Shown one piece after another: positions 1-8,326 of a DNA stretch of 64,000 bases. The number at the start of each line of letters is the position of its first letter. Position 1 is the stretch's first letter. The notes beneath the pieces were generated by a model. That model had not been told where the DNA came from. It was given only the letters and a program-made list of their open reading frames with translations, and searched no databases. Made by a program: the position numbers and the translations under genes. The stretch comes from Sphingobacterium sp. (GTDB lineage Bacteria > Bacteroidota > Bacteroidia > Sphingobacteriales > Sphingobacteriaceae): contig JAQZAZ010000003.1 of assembly GCA_029239355.1 (NCBI GenBank), positions 99,369 to 163,368 on the forward strand, read 5' to 3'.

Positions 1-139
1 AAAAAACAAGGTAATAGGGCTTGGTTAAAAAAATATTTTCTCCCCATCGATGCCATTGGTACAGCCTGCTTTTGATTTATCACAAAGTGATTTGGTAAAA
101 TCAGTGACGATATATATACATTCTCTCTTCAGAATAAAA
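1..139. other. Left-edge flank with no gene seen
   Basis: This is AT-rich sequence downstream of the HD hydrolase gene. I see no open frame, strong hairpin or promoter match here. It may hold the 3' flank of a gene that starts outside the window. Confidence 0.4.
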
Positions 140-733
140 TCAGTCTTTCTTTAAAATACCCTTTTTAACTCCATCATCAATTAGACCTTCGGCATACTCC
201 CATAATACATTGGACCCCGCTTTGATGACACTTTTTTTTGCATAGACCTTATTATAGTTCACACCAGGTTCATTCCAAGTACCGCCATTGTTGGAACTGT
301 TCTGTAACAGTGGTTCTAAGCGATCCATTGCCCTTGCAAACTTCGCATCTTGGGTTTCTCCGGCTTCAAACTCTTCCCATATTGCAATGAGTTCTTCTGC
401 TTGATATCCTGGTAAGAGGCCGAATATTCTATGGGCAGCCAAACGCTCCTCTTCCGTATTGCTATGCGCTTTTTGTGTGTCGTAGATAAAGGTGTCACCT
501 GTGTCAATTTCGACAATATCATGGATCAGTACCATTTTAATAACTTTCAGTATATCCACGGATTCGTCAGCATGTTCAAATAAGATCATAGCCATTAAAG
601 CTAAATGCCAGCTATGTTCCGCATCATTCTCATACCGGTCACTATTGAGAAGCTTAGTCTTTCGTTGAATGTATTTGAGTTTATCAATTTCCTTGATAAA
701 CTCAATCTGTCTTAATAATTTTTCTGGCGTCAT
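140..733 (-). CDS. HD-domain phosphohydrolase (YfbR/5'-deoxynucleotidase-like)
   Basis: The 197-aa protein shows the HD metal-binding pattern: His in ENDAEHSWH, the His-Asp pair in LIHDIVEID, and a later Asp in AMDRLEPL. Family members (YfbR and relatives) are cytosolic metal-dependent phosphohydrolases acting on nucleoside monophosphates or similar substrates; the substrate here is inferred only by family. The frame could open further upstream (to 799), but a full promoter with its -7 box at 763-770 lies inside that extension, so translation from 799 is impossible from this promoter. I chose the Met at 733, which begins MTPEKLLRQIEF, typical for the family, and leaves a short leader of about 20 nt. 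The Met at 754 is possible but would make the message nearly leaderless. The gene is divergent from the oxidoreductase pair at 921. Confidence 0.85.
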   Translation of the reverse strand: MTPEKLLRQIEFIKEIDKLKYIQRKTKLLNSDRYENDAEHSWHLALMAMILFEHADESVDILKVIKMVLIHDIVEIDTGDTFIYDTQKAHSNTEEERLAAHRIFGLLPGYQAEELIAIWEEFEAGETQDAKFARAMDRLEPLLQNSSNNGGTWNEPGVNYNKVYAKKSVIKAGSNVLWEYAEGLIDDGVKKGILKKD

Positions 734-762
734 AGAGATTTTATTTTCATGCATACGATCTA

Positions 763-792
763 CAAAATTAGGACATTTATAAGTTCCCTCAA
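763..792 (-). promoter_or_regulatory. Bacteroidota-type promoter of the HD hydrolase gene
   Basis: On the minus strand TTG (790-792), a 19-nt spacer and TAATTTTG (763-770) match the Bacteroidota sigma consensus TTG-N19-TAnnTTTG exactly. A start about 7 nt past the -7 box would fall near 756, just before the chosen start codon at 733. It sets the upper limit for the start of the HD gene. Confidence 0.75.
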
Positions 793-813
793 TTGCCATT
801 TGGCAATTGAGGG
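786..813. promoter_or_regulatory. Perfect palindrome over the -33 element (operator candidate)
   Basis: Two 13-bp arms (786-798 and 801-813) are exact inverted repeats around a 2-bp centre. The palindrome covers the -33 TTG of the minus-strand promoter, which is where a repressor would act. It lacks a T-tract and would not be transcribed from this promoter, so a terminator is unlikely. The regulator is unknown. Confidence 0.6.
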
Positions 814-886
814 ATAACTATTCCGACAACTAATTTTATTGACATCCGTAGGACAAATTTGGGCTCACAGATCAATGTAGTTTTAT

Positions 887-894
887 TAAATTTG
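887..894 (+). promoter_or_regulatory. Candidate -7 box for the LLM oxidoreductase gene
   Basis: TAAATTTG matches the Bacteroidota -7 consensus and ends 26 nt before the ATG at 921. I do not find a TTG at the expected 19-20 nt spacing, so this is a half-match only. Confidence 0.35.
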
Positions 895-920
895 ATAAAC
901 ATCAAATCCCATCCTGACGC

Positions 921-1943
921 ATGAAGAAAATAGGATTTTTATCTTTTGGACATTGGTCCAAACATCCGGCTTACAGCACGCAGACTGCAAGCGACACCTT
1001 GCTTCAGTCTATCGATCTGGCCTTAGCAGCAGAAGAAATAGGCATAGACGGAGCTTACTTTAGAGTACATCATTTTGCCAACCAGCTGGCATCACCTTTT
1101 CCCTTACTTTCTGCTATTGGGGCAAAGACCAGTACAATTGAAATAGGTACCGGAGTGATTGATATGCGTTATGAAAATCCTCTATACATGGTGGAAGACG
1201 CCGGAGCAGCTGATTTAATTTCAGAAGGCCGGTTACAATTAGGAATTAGTAGAGGGTCACCCGAACAGGTCGTAGACGGTTGGCGCTATTTTGGCTACGA
1301 GCTCGCTGAAGGGGAAACCGATGCTGATATGGGGCGTAGGAAGGCACTGGAATTTCTGGAAAAACTTAAAGGGGTAGGTTTTGCCGAGCCCAATCCGTAC
1401 CCGATGTTTCCGAACCCTCCGGGCCTGCTCAGACTAGAGCCACATGCAGCGGGACTACGTGACCGCATCTGGTGGGGAGCGGCATCGAATGCAACAGCAG
1501 TATGGGCGGCTCAAAACAGAATGCATTTACAAAGTTCGACATTGAAATATGATGAAAATGGGAAACCTTTTCATATACAACAGGCTGAACAGATACGTTT
1601 ATATAAAGCAGCATGGAAAGAAGCAGGGCATCCTGGCGAGCCTAGAGTTTCCGTGAGCCGATCGATTTTTGCATTAGTAGATGACTTAGACCGGTATTAT
1701 TTTGGGCAGGAGTCGGACCGTGCAGATAAGATTGGATTTATCGAAGCGGACAAACGTGCTATTTTTGGCCGCAGTTATGCCGCCGAGCCTGACCAACTGG
1801 TCAAAGAACTGGCTCAGGACGAGGCCATCCAAGAAGCGGATACCATTCTCTTAACCATTCCAAACACCTTAGGTGTAGATTACAATGTGCATGTGCTTTC
1901 CGCTATTTTGGAACATGTCGCACCTGAATTAGGCTGGCGTTAG
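921..1943 (+). CDS. LLM-class flavin-dependent oxidoreductase
   Basis: The 340-aa protein has the luciferase-like monooxygenase fold signature: an N-terminal strand KKIGFLSFGHW, the helix EEIGIDGAYFRVHHF, and the segment GTGVIDMRYENPLYMVEDAGAAD split by conserved Gly and Glu residues, then LISEGRLQLGISRGSP. Such enzymes are cytosolic and use reduced flavin (FMN or F420) to oxidise small organic substrates; the substrate cannot be read from sequence. The length is normal for the family. The next gene starts 13 nt after its stop and encodes a second flavoprotein, so the two are almost certainly co-transcribed and may act on the same compound. No signal peptide is seen. Confidence 0.88.
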   Translation: MKKIGFLSFGHWSKHPAYSTQTASDTLLQSIDLALAAEEIGIDGAYFRVHHFANQLASPFPLLSAIGAKTSTIEIGTGVIDMRYENPLYMVEDAGAADLISEGRLQLGISRGSPEQVVDGWRYFGYELAEGETDADMGRRKALEFLEKLKGVGFAEPNPYPMFPNPPGLLRLEPHAAGLRDRIWWGAASNATAVWAAQNRMHLQSSTLKYDENGKPFHIQQAEQIRLYKAAWKEAGHPGEPRVSVSRSIFALVDDLDRYYFGQESDRADKIGFIEADKRAIFGRSYAAEPDQLVKELAQDEAIQEADTILLTIPNTLGVDYNVHVLSAILEHVAPELGWR

Positions 1944-1956
1944 CTATCTCATACAA

Positions 1957-3042
1957 ATGATAAACAACATTCGTTACAAAACCAAAATCGCAGTAATCGG
2001 CGCGGGCCAAGCCGGTCTTTCTTCAGCTTACCACCTAAAAAAACTGGGACTGGAAATTAATCGGGACTTTATTATTCTGGATGAAGCCCCTTCCCCCGGC
2101 GGAGCATGGCAGTTTCGATGGCCTTCACTGACACTAAGTACAGTAAACAGAATCCATGACTTGCCGGGCATGTCATTTGAAGAAACTTTGACAAACAATG
2201 AGACTGAAGTGCAGGCAAATATTGCTGTTCCACATTACTTTGATCGCTATGAAAAGAGGTTTGGGTTACAGGTATATCGTCCAGTCAAAGTAGATCGAGT
2301 ATCCTTACATGGGCAACGTTTTCACATAGACACTGCGGAGACCCTATTTTCAGCGGACGGCATTATCAATGCCACAGGTACCTGGGAGAACCCTTGTATC
2401 CCGCATTATCCCGGAGCAGATTTATTTCAGGGGGAACAATTGCATACAAAAGACTTCAAAACAGCGGACTATTTTCGAAATAAACACGTTATCATTGTCG
2501 GCGGTGGTATATCGGCCATTCAGTTGCTGGATCAGATTTCAGCAGTGACAACCACAACATGGGTCACACGACGACCGCCTTTGTTCCGCGAAGGACCTTT
2601 TGATGATATGGCCGGTCACAATGCTGTGGCGATGGTCGAAGAACGGGTCAGACAGGGATTACCGCCATTATCGGTCGTATCGGTCACAGGCCTCCCCTAT
2701 TCTGCTGAAATTCAGGCAATGGAAAAACGAGGTGTGCTCACGAGATTTCCCATGTTCAGCGAAATTACCGCGACTGGCGTAAAATGGGAAGACGGCCGAG
2801 AAGAAAGGGCCGATATTATCTCGTGGAATACCGGATTTAAAAGCTCATTGGAACATTTAGACGCGGTATTGCCTAAAGAAGAAAATGGTGGTATATTAAT
2901 GGACGGACGGCTAGCGACGATGGTGGCCAGGGAACCTCGAATTCATCTGGTTGGTTATGGTCCTTCGGCCTCCACGATCGGAGCCAACCGAGCGGGAAGT
3001 GCGGCAGCAAGGGAACTTGTAAAAACATTGAATCTTTTGTAG
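1957..3042 (+). CDS. FAD/NAD(P)-binding flavoprotein monooxygenase-like oxidoreductase
   Basis: The 361-aa protein opens with the FAD-binding Rossmann motif GAGQAGLSSAYHLKK (GxGxxG) and carries a second, NADPH-type glycine motif VGGGISAIQLLDQ at about residues 180-193. A Baeyer-Villiger/CzcO-like match is WQFRWPSLTLSTVNR near residue 50. Proteins of this type use NAD(P)H and FAD for oxygenation or reduction of small molecules. It follows the LLM oxidoreductase by 13 nt and precedes an AraC-type regulator, which suggests a small inducible catabolic or detoxification unit. The substrate is unknown. Confidence 0.88.
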   Translation: MINNIRYKTKIAVIGAGQAGLSSAYHLKKLGLEINRDFIILDEAPSPGGAWQFRWPSLTLSTVNRIHDLPGMSFEETLTNNETEVQANIAVPHYFDRYEKRFGLQVYRPVKVDRVSLHGQRFHIDTAETLFSADGIINATGTWENPCIPHYPGADLFQGEQLHTKDFKTADYFRNKHVIIVGGGISAIQLLDQISAVTTTTWVTRRPPLFREGPFDDMAGHNAVAMVEERVRQGLPPLSVVSVTGLPYSAEIQAMEKRGVLTRFPMFSEITATGVKWEDGREERADIISWNTGFKSSLEHLDAVLPKEENGGILMDGRLATMVAREPRIHLVGYGPSASTIGANRAGSAAARELVKTLNLL

Positions 3043-3139
3043 TATTATTTTTGGTCAGCACCAAACCAAAGCTGCCATATCAGTAAAATCTGTTTATATT
3101 TAAGCCTATTTAAAATCTCATATAGAAATAGTTATTACG

Positions 3140-3913
3140 ATGGATATCCAAAATATTGTTCCAGGTCAATCCATTGCCCTGTTTGTCAAAAATATTCTCG
3201 TATTCGAAAACAGAGATGCCTCAGAAACCATCCTGCCGTTTTTTGCGGACGGATATCCCGGACTTCTATTCCATCAAACCGAAAATGGTTTGACCATACA
3301 GCCGCATGGAAAAAAAATGCCAACAATCTTTTTATATGGCCAAACGATCAAGCCCATCACCATACATGTGAACAGCCATTTTCAAATCATTATTTTTCAA
3401 TTTTATCCATTTGTTTTACGCGCTTTCTGGGGAATTAATCCCCAAGATATCAATGACAGCTGCCATTTTCTGACTAATGGGCCCATAAATGATATCAATA
3501 AGATCATTTCAGAAATTCTATTGGTCCCAACTATACCGGAAAAGATCACGGTTATCGAAAATTTACTGCTCGATTATTTTGAACAGAAAAGAAATAAGCT
3601 CGATTTTTTAATAAGAGAAGTAATCCAATATATTATCGACAGCAAGGGTACTATTCCAATCAAAGAAATTGCTAAAAAAGAAAAACTGAACATCCGAACA
3701 CTCGAACGAAGATTTCTCAACGAAACAGGCATTTCTGCAAAGCAATTCGCGAAAATAGTTCAATTTCAGTCTTCGCTCAGCCAACTGGCGACAAAAGATT
3801 TTAGCAAAATAAATGATATCGTCTATGCGAATGGGTTCTCCGACCAATCACACTTTATCCGGGTATTCAAAGCCTTTACAGGAATGACTCCAAATACATT
3901 TGGCAAGATGTAG
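3140..3913 (+). CDS. AraC-family transcriptional regulator
   Basis: The C-terminal ~100 residues form the two helix-turn-helix units of the AraC/XylS family: IPIKEIAKKEKLNIRTLERR, and then FSDQSHFIRVFKAFTGMTP, which matches the family signature closely. The N-terminal ~150 residues are a ligand-binding type domain (compare regulators with a DUF6597-like domain). It lies 97 nt after the flavoprotein pair on the same strand and is the natural candidate to regulate it. A possible -7 box (TATTTTTG, 3046-3053) lies in the gap but has no matching -33. Confidence 0.88.
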   Translation: MDIQNIVPGQSIALFVKNILVFENRDASETILPFFADGYPGLLFHQTENGLTIQPHGKKMPTIFLYGQTIKPITIHVNSHFQIIIFQFYPFVLRAFWGINPQDINDSCHFLTNGPINDINKIISEILLVPTIPEKITVIENLLLDYFEQKRNKLDFLIREVIQYIIDSKGTIPIKEIAKKEKLNIRTLERRFLNETGISAKQFAKIVQFQSSLSQLATKDFSKINDIVYANGFSDQSHFIRVFKAFTGMTPNTFGKM

Positions 3914-4008
3914 TTTTGTCGTTTTTATTCTATTTTGAAAGCTTATTGATGACGATTTTTACATAAAGAAAATTAAATATAATCGTTACTTTTTTAAATT
4001 CGACAGCA

Positions 4009-4506
4009 ATGAAATTACATGATATCACTATAGCAGCAGCAACAATCACGTCAGCATTAATATCAGGCCTGTTTTTCGCATATACATTCTCAGTTAATTT
4101 AGGGCTCCATAAAGTGGATGACAAGACTTATCTGATGGCGATGCAAAACATCAACAGAGAAATCTTAAATCCAGTATTTTACGGCTGTTTTCTGGGGGCA
4201 CCATTATTGTTAATTGCTTCGTCAGTCCTGTATTTTGACCTATCATCTCCGAAATTCTATTTGATCTTGACGGCATGCTTATGTTATATTATCGGTGTAT
4301 TTATGATTACTGGCGCCAAAAATGTTCCGCTAAATAATCAACTGGATTCGTTCGATCTTTCAAGAGCCTCATCGGAATCAATCCATCGGATGCGTCTCCT
4401 TATGGAGGAGCCCTGGGTATTCTGGAACAATATGCGAACCGCATTCTCCTTGATAACTTTAGTTTGCCTTATCATCAGCCTTGTTTTTTTTAGATCCAAA
4501 GATTAA
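4009..4506 (+). CDS. DUF1772-like (anthrone oxygenase family) integral membrane protein
   Basis: The 165-aa protein has four hydrophobic helices: around residues 7-28 (a Ser/Thr/Ala-rich start), 56-75, 83-103 and 140-162. Met and Asn residues in AMQNINREILNPVFYGCF and the segment SSESIHRMRLLMEEPWVFWNNMRT match the DUF1772 pattern (NxNR...NPxF, W...HxxR). Some fungal relatives are anthrone oxygenases, but bacterial members have no fixed role. It stands alone, in the same direction as its neighbours but separated from them by 95 nt and 291 nt. Confidence 0.8.
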   Translation: MKLHDITIAAATITSALISGLFFAYTFSVNLGLHKVDDKTYLMAMQNINREILNPVFYGCFLGAPLLLIASSVLYFDLSSPKFYLILTACLCYIIGVFMITGAKNVPLNNQLDSFDLSRASSESIHRMRLLMEEPWVFWNNMRTAFSLITLVCLIISLVFFRSKD

Positions 4507-4797
4507 CAAAAAAATACAGGATTCTGCTCAAATCACTCTAATCCACCCACTATTGTGCTTCGCTCTTACAATCAAAAAGATCAAACGCCTTAGAAACCAC
4601 AATATCACAGGCAACTGATCATTCGAAAAGCGAAAAAAGCAAAAGAGCTTACGGATTTAAATTTGTTCACAACGGATTTAAATCCTGCTATAAAAGGCTA
4701 CATATTCTATTGTACTTTTATAAAAAAATAAGAACAGAAAACTCGAATGAAATGATCTTTAACATAAACTAACCAAAAACAATAAAACTATATTTCC
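4507..4797. other. Intergenic region with regulatory repeats
   Basis: No gene is seen. It holds the repeat pair at 4651-4685 and a lone TAAATTTG (4658-4665) that may be the -7 box for the lipoprotein gene at 4798. Confidence 0.4.
4651..4685. promoter_or_regulatory. Phased direct repeat/palindrome, operator candidate
   Basis: The 12-mer ACGGATTTAAAT occurs at 4651-4662 and again at 4672-4683, 21 bp apart (two helical turns). The second copy is part of the perfect palindrome GGATTTAAATCC (4674-4685). The first copy overlaps a TAAATTTG -7-like box, so a dimeric regulator bound here would act on the lipoprotein gene at 4798. Confidence 0.45.
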
Positions 4798-5301
4798 ATG
4801 AAAACACAAAGAATAATCGCCGCCATGCTCGTTGCATCTGTAAGTTTACTATCCTTGTCATCATGCAATGGCACCTCAGTAGATACGATAAAAGCAATGG
4901 AATCCAGCTATAACAATCACAATAAGACCATTGAACTAATTGGTGAATTTGACGCTCCTTCCTTTACCTTTTCATCGGGTAAATCAAAGACAATGGCAAT
5001 GAATTTTGTTGTGAAACCGCATGCGATCAGTTCCGAAAAATTCACAGCATTTAGCGTAATATTACCTGTTGGAACAGAAAACAACAATGTCCTATTTGAG
5101 CTTCCGGCAGACCAAAAAAACTATACGCTCAAAAATTTCCATGTCATTGATAAAAATGGTGAGAAAATCAATCTCGACACGCATACTACGTTTAAAATGA
5201 CTGGCACTGTACATTACAGTGAATTAGAAAAACCTGAAGCTGAGCGCGACAAAACTAATTTCAATTACAAGATAACGGACGTAACGTTTGAAAAAGACTA
5301 A
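4798..5301 (+). CDS. Unrecognised lipoprotein
   Basis: The 167-aa product has a lipoprotein signal with lipobox LSSC (Cys23), so it should be lipid-anchored in the envelope. The mature part looks all-beta (alternating segments such as FTAFSVILPVG and YTLKNFHVIDKNG), and I do not recognise a family. A conserved-looking core is SKTMAMNFVVKPH. It is followed after 49 nt by a 59-aa membrane protein on the same strand, probably in one transcript. Function unknown. Confidence 0.8.
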   Translation: MKTQRIIAAMLVASVSLLSLSSCNGTSVDTIKAMESSYNNHNKTIELIGEFDAPSFTFSSGKSKTMAMNFVVKPHAISSEKFTAFSVILPVGTENNNVLFELPADQKNYTLKNFHVIDKNGEKINLDTHTTFKMTGTVHYSELEKPEAERDKTNFNYKITDVTFEKD

Positions 5302-5350
5302 AACACGATCGCGCAAATCCGATCAAATACATTATTAAAAAACTAAAAAT

Positions 5351-5530
5351 ATGATAAATATTCAGCTTGGAAACAGCTTCTCATTTGGATGGATAATTAT
5401 TGCAATTGCCTTGATCATGGCGCTGGGAATTTACATTGCGTACCGAAAACAACAAGTGATTAAGGTAAAATACATCATTGCGGTAATCGTGATGTTGGTA
5501 GTAGGAATAAAATGGCTTTTTGAAAATTAA
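5351..5530 (+). CDS. Small two-helix membrane protein (59 aa)
   Basis: An ATG at 5351 opens a 59-aa frame ending in TAA at 5530. It has two predicted membrane helices: WIIIAIALIMALGIYIAY, then after the basic loop RKQQVIKVKY the helix IIAVIVMLVVGIKWLF. The basic loop between them puts the middle in the cytoplasm by the positive-inside rule. It lies 49 nt after the lipoprotein gene. No family is recognised; the hydrophobic design and intact frame favour a real gene. Confidence 0.6.
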   Translation: MINIQLGNSFSFGWIIIAIALIMALGIYIAYRKQQVIKVKYIIAVIVMLVVGIKWLFEN

Positions 5531-5691
5531 ATGCAGCGTGGTGTGACACCCGGTAGCTACGGTGCAAGCTATTCTCAAAGACATTCGGGATAGGTAAAAA
5601 ATTACAGAGTTGAATAGATTTATTTTTGTAAATTCAAATTTAAAAGTGCACGCGATCGCGATCGGCACCGAATGTAAAAAGTCAGTTTACG

Positions 5692-6774
5692 ATGAAGTTT
5701 ATTTCCGCTTTTATTATTTTTTTCTTTTTCTTTTGCGTATTCGCTCAGGAACGTCCTCAATTTGTTCCTTTTAAATTCGAAGGTAAATTAGGCATATTGA
5801 ACGTTTCGGGAACGGAACTAGTTTCTCCCGATACGTTTATAAATGGTCCTGGTAATTATGATGTGGTTGGCGATTTTCGAAGCTATATCGTGGCAAAAAA
5901 TAAAGGAGAGGACGAGGTCATTGATGCCTATTCAGGGAAAGAACAGTTTTCGGGGTACTTGGATAGGGCCTGCGGGCATTTGAGAATCAAGAACGACAGT
6001 TATTATCACTTTGAATTGAATGGAAACTCTGTTCTACTAAGGCCAGGAAATTCACCAATACGGCTTGCCACACACTATAAAAAAATTGAATCAAATCTTG
6101 ACGCCTGGGACAATGAAAGCGTAAATGGCAAACAATATCTCTGGGCACTGAAAACAGATGAAACCTATGATGTTTTAGCTCCTGACAATCATTTTATTCC
6201 GGTAAATTCCTTACCCAGATTTGAAAGCTTTGACCTCATATATCGGATAAATGAAAATGCTCCCATGACGCAGATCGGCTTTGTACTAGGAAGCAAATCC
6301 GCAATCCAACGTACATTCGGTCAGAAATACGGTATCCCCGAATCGAACCTTGCGGTTGAAATTTATAACGCTGATTTTAACAAGTTAGGCACGGTACCTT
6401 ATAAACGTGACGCAATCGCACAATTACTCAATCAAGAAATTGAACTGCGGGGAAGCATAATGCCACCACCGAGCATGTCAAACCAACTAATTACCCCTCA
6501 AAATAAAGCAATTGTATTGAATGATGAATTTAGCCTCATACCAGCAAAAGATGATCAAACACAACTTGTGCTCGTCAATGCACAGCAAGGGAATATTCCC
6601 GTCCTGGGAAATGACCACTTCGATTATAGGTATATCAGTACACCCAAAAGTTTAAAGGCTCTTTTGCAAATCAGACATGCTGAAACTGGAACTTTCTTTT
6701 ATTTTGATTTTAACGGGCTCTATTTTCCAAAAGGAATCCCTTTAATCCCCAAAAATTACAGAAAGTGGGAATGA
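5692..6774 (+). CDS. Secreted protein with WG-repeat-like features, function unknown
   Basis: The 360-aa protein has a very hydrophobic signal peptide ending near AQ (residues 1-19). The mature start FVPFKFEGKLGILNVSGTELVSPDTF resembles a WG (KWGxI) repeat unit, and a weaker match (YYHFELNGNSVLL) follows; the rest is not recognised. It is likely periplasmic or outer-membrane associated. A -7-like TATTTTTG at 5621-5628 lies 63 nt before the ATG. Confidence 0.75.
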   Translation: MKFISAFIIFFFFFCVFAQERPQFVPFKFEGKLGILNVSGTELVSPDTFINGPGNYDVVGDFRSYIVAKNKGEDEVIDAYSGKEQFSGYLDRACGHLRIKNDSYYHFELNGNSVLLRPGNSPIRLATHYKKIESNLDAWDNESVNGKQYLWALKTDETYDVLAPDNHFIPVNSLPRFESFDLIYRINENAPMTQIGFVLGSKSAIQRTFGQKYGIPESNLAVEIYNADFNKLGTVPYKRDAIAQLLNQEIELRGSIMPPPSMSNQLITPQNKAIVLNDEFSLIPAKDDQTQLVLVNAQQGNIPVLGNDHFDYRYISTPKSLKALLQIRHAETGTFFYFDFNGLYFPKGIPLIPKNYRKWE

Positions 6775-7166
6775 TGAATTCGTAAATATCCCTGGCTAGT
6801 ATGTGACCGGCACAAAACAAATCGAAATTTATCTAGTACGTTTTATTCTTTCGATTTGTCGGAATTGAAAGCAATGAACATGCAAGAATAATGAGCAACT
6901 AATATCCTTAATGTACGGTTATTCGTAATAGCGCATATAATATATACTGTTCGACGCTATGACATCATACATTAGACATGTTCACCGACCTTCAATCCAC
7001 AGCCAAATATAGCAAATAAAACTAATTAAATTAGCTATATTTACTATATTACTTAGCGATTCAAATTAACAGGCTGTAACTATGTCGTTTAATTTTTCAA
7101 AAATATAAAGCTGTTTAACATTTCCAGCCTGCTCAAGAAGGAGAAAGTGGTGGCCTAAAGCAAGTC
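6775..7166. other. 392-bp intergenic region with two inverted repeats
   Basis: No gene is seen. An 11-bp perfect inverted repeat at 6817-6827/6849-6859 lies just past the gene ending at 6774, and a 9-bp one (AAATATAGC/GCTATATTT) lies at 7005-7013/7034-7042. The genes on both sides converge here, so hairpin terminators are expected. Confidence 0.45.
6817..6859 (+). terminator. Hairpin after the secreted-protein gene
   Basis: The arms ACAAATCGAAA and TTTCGATTTGT pair perfectly around a 21-nt loop, 42 nt past the stop at 6774. It lacks a T-tract, so its terminator strength is doubtful. Confidence 0.35.
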
Positions 7167-7970
7167 TTATAATGAACGGCTGATATCAACAACATTAAAG
7201 ATCTGATCTACATCATCCAAACTGACTTCAAAATCTGGATAGGCAGCTTTATCTAAATTGAGTGAACGTAGTGTAAGGATTCCATTGGTGACATCGTGGT
7301 AGGCAATTTCCTTAATAATTACTCCTTCATAGCGATGTACAATGACCCAATATCTATATTTATGGGTATGGAATTTTGATTGCCATAGTTCACGCTTAAT
7401 CAGACGTCCAGTAACAATATCACCATCAAGGACACTAGCGTCAGTCCCATCAGTCATACTATCTCCACTAACTTCAAAAGAACGGTAAGCACCTTTGTGA
7501 AATTCATTTACCGTAATAAAATGCGCCGGTAAATCATCCATGTATTCCGCATCTGAAAAACCCGAAAGATAACCAGCTTTTGCCTTCTCGGTAACAAGCT
7601 TGGTCTGCATCAGATAACGTCCCGGAGATACCTCAAAGAATATATTGTTTTTATTTTCATCAATAAACTTAACATCATTAGAAAAATATCCAATGGACTT
7701 ACCGTTTCCTACATTGATCATTGAAATAGTATCAGACTGAGAAGCTCCAGGCTCATTTCGTTCTCCTTTCCCATAGAGCAACCAATCGTATTGAACTTGA
7801 GGAAAAGCATTTTGAATCCTGGTTTTCATCGTAAGACCAATCGGATATTCACCTTTCTTGATACGCGAATATACCTGCTCGCGCACGCCCAATATGCCCG
7901 CAAACTCCCGGTTGGTAATCCCCATCTCCAAGCGCAAAACTTCAAAATTATTAGCTGGATAAGTTTCCAT
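7167..7970 (-). CDS. XRE/S24 self-cleaving repressor (LexA/CI-like)
   Basis: The 267-aa protein has an N-terminal Cro/CI-type helix-turn-helix (residues ~8-68, core NREFAGILGVREQVYSRIKKG). The C-terminal half is an S24/LexA-type autoprotease: a likely cleavage bond Ala132-Gly133 in EKAKAGYLSG, the nucleophile Ser171 in VSGDSM, and the general-base Lys220 in VIIKEI. LexA and phage CI repressors with this layout cut themselves when RecA is activated by DNA damage. It is divergent from the 207-aa gene at 8327, with a repeat-rich region between, and the lysis-like genes lie just beyond. I infer a prophage-type repressor controlling this island. Confidence 0.88.
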   Translation of the reverse strand: METYPANNFEVLRLEMGITNREFAGILGVREQVYSRIKKGEYPIGLTMKTRIQNAFPQVQYDWLLYGKGERNEPGASQSDTISMINVGNGKSIGYFSNDVKFIDENKNNIFFEVSPGRYLMQTKLVTEKAKAGYLSGFSDAEYMDDLPAHFITVNEFHKGAYRSFEVSGDSMTDGTDASVLDGDIVTGRLIKRELWQSKFHTHKYRYWVIVHRYEGVIIKEIAYHDVTNGILTLRSLNLDKAAYPDFEVSLDDVDQIFNVVDISRSL

Positions 7971-7997
7971 GTTTTTATAGGATATTTAACAAATGTT

Positions 7998-8114
7998 ACA
8001 CTAAATCATAACAATCTGACACTAAGTTACACAACTTATTAAACCTAAACAAATAAATAAACAAAATAAATACATTAATATTTGATTATCAAATAATTAA
8101 TACTAAACAAATAA
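7998..8114. promoter_or_regulatory. Repeat cluster next to the repressor start
   Basis: ACACTAA occurs at 7998-8004 and 8019-8025 (21 bp apart, two helical turns). CTAAACAAATAA occurs exactly at 8045-8056 and 8103-8114. These lie between the repressor start and the promoter of the divergent gene and are candidate operator half-sites. Confidence 0.45.
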
Positions 8115-8168
8115 GTTTAACACTTTTTAAAAAGCATAAATTATTCAGTAAAATAATCATAAAAACGC

Positions 8169-8204
8169 TTGAATGATTAACAAATTTGTTTAACTTTGTT
8201 TAAC
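8169..8204 (+). promoter_or_regulatory. Divergent promoter with embedded operator (207-aa gene)
   Basis: TTG (8169-8171), a 19-nt spacer and TAACTTTG (8191-8198) fit the Bacteroidota consensus exactly. The spacer holds the perfect palindrome AACAAATTTGTT (8179-8190), and the -7 box is covered by a tandem repeat of TTTGTTTAAC (8185-8194 and 8195-8204). A protein bound here would block the promoter; the S24 repressor next door is the obvious candidate. Confidence 0.7.
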
Positions 8205-8218
8205 AACATATATTTATA

Positions 8219-8290
8219 ATGACAGATCGCTCAGCGGCACTATCACCAGCAGGAAAAAGGCCACTCGTGGCATGTATTAAAATACGATAA
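8219..8290 (+). CDS. Possible 23-aa leader peptide
   Basis: Within the ~120-nt leader of the 207-aa gene an ATG at 8219 opens a 23-codon frame rich in Ala, Arg and Lys, closing at 8290, 36 nt before the next start. It could be a leader peptide or chance. Nothing beyond position supports it. Confidence 0.2.
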   Translation: MTDRSAALSPAGKRPLVACIKIR

Positions 8291-8326
8291 GACAGAGAAA
8301 ATAATATTCATTTAAAAACATCAAAT

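Noticed and set aside
140..799. Longer form of the HD hydrolase starting at 799
   Set aside because: A full consensus promoter lies inside the extra 22 codons, so the start must be downstream of it (754 or 733).
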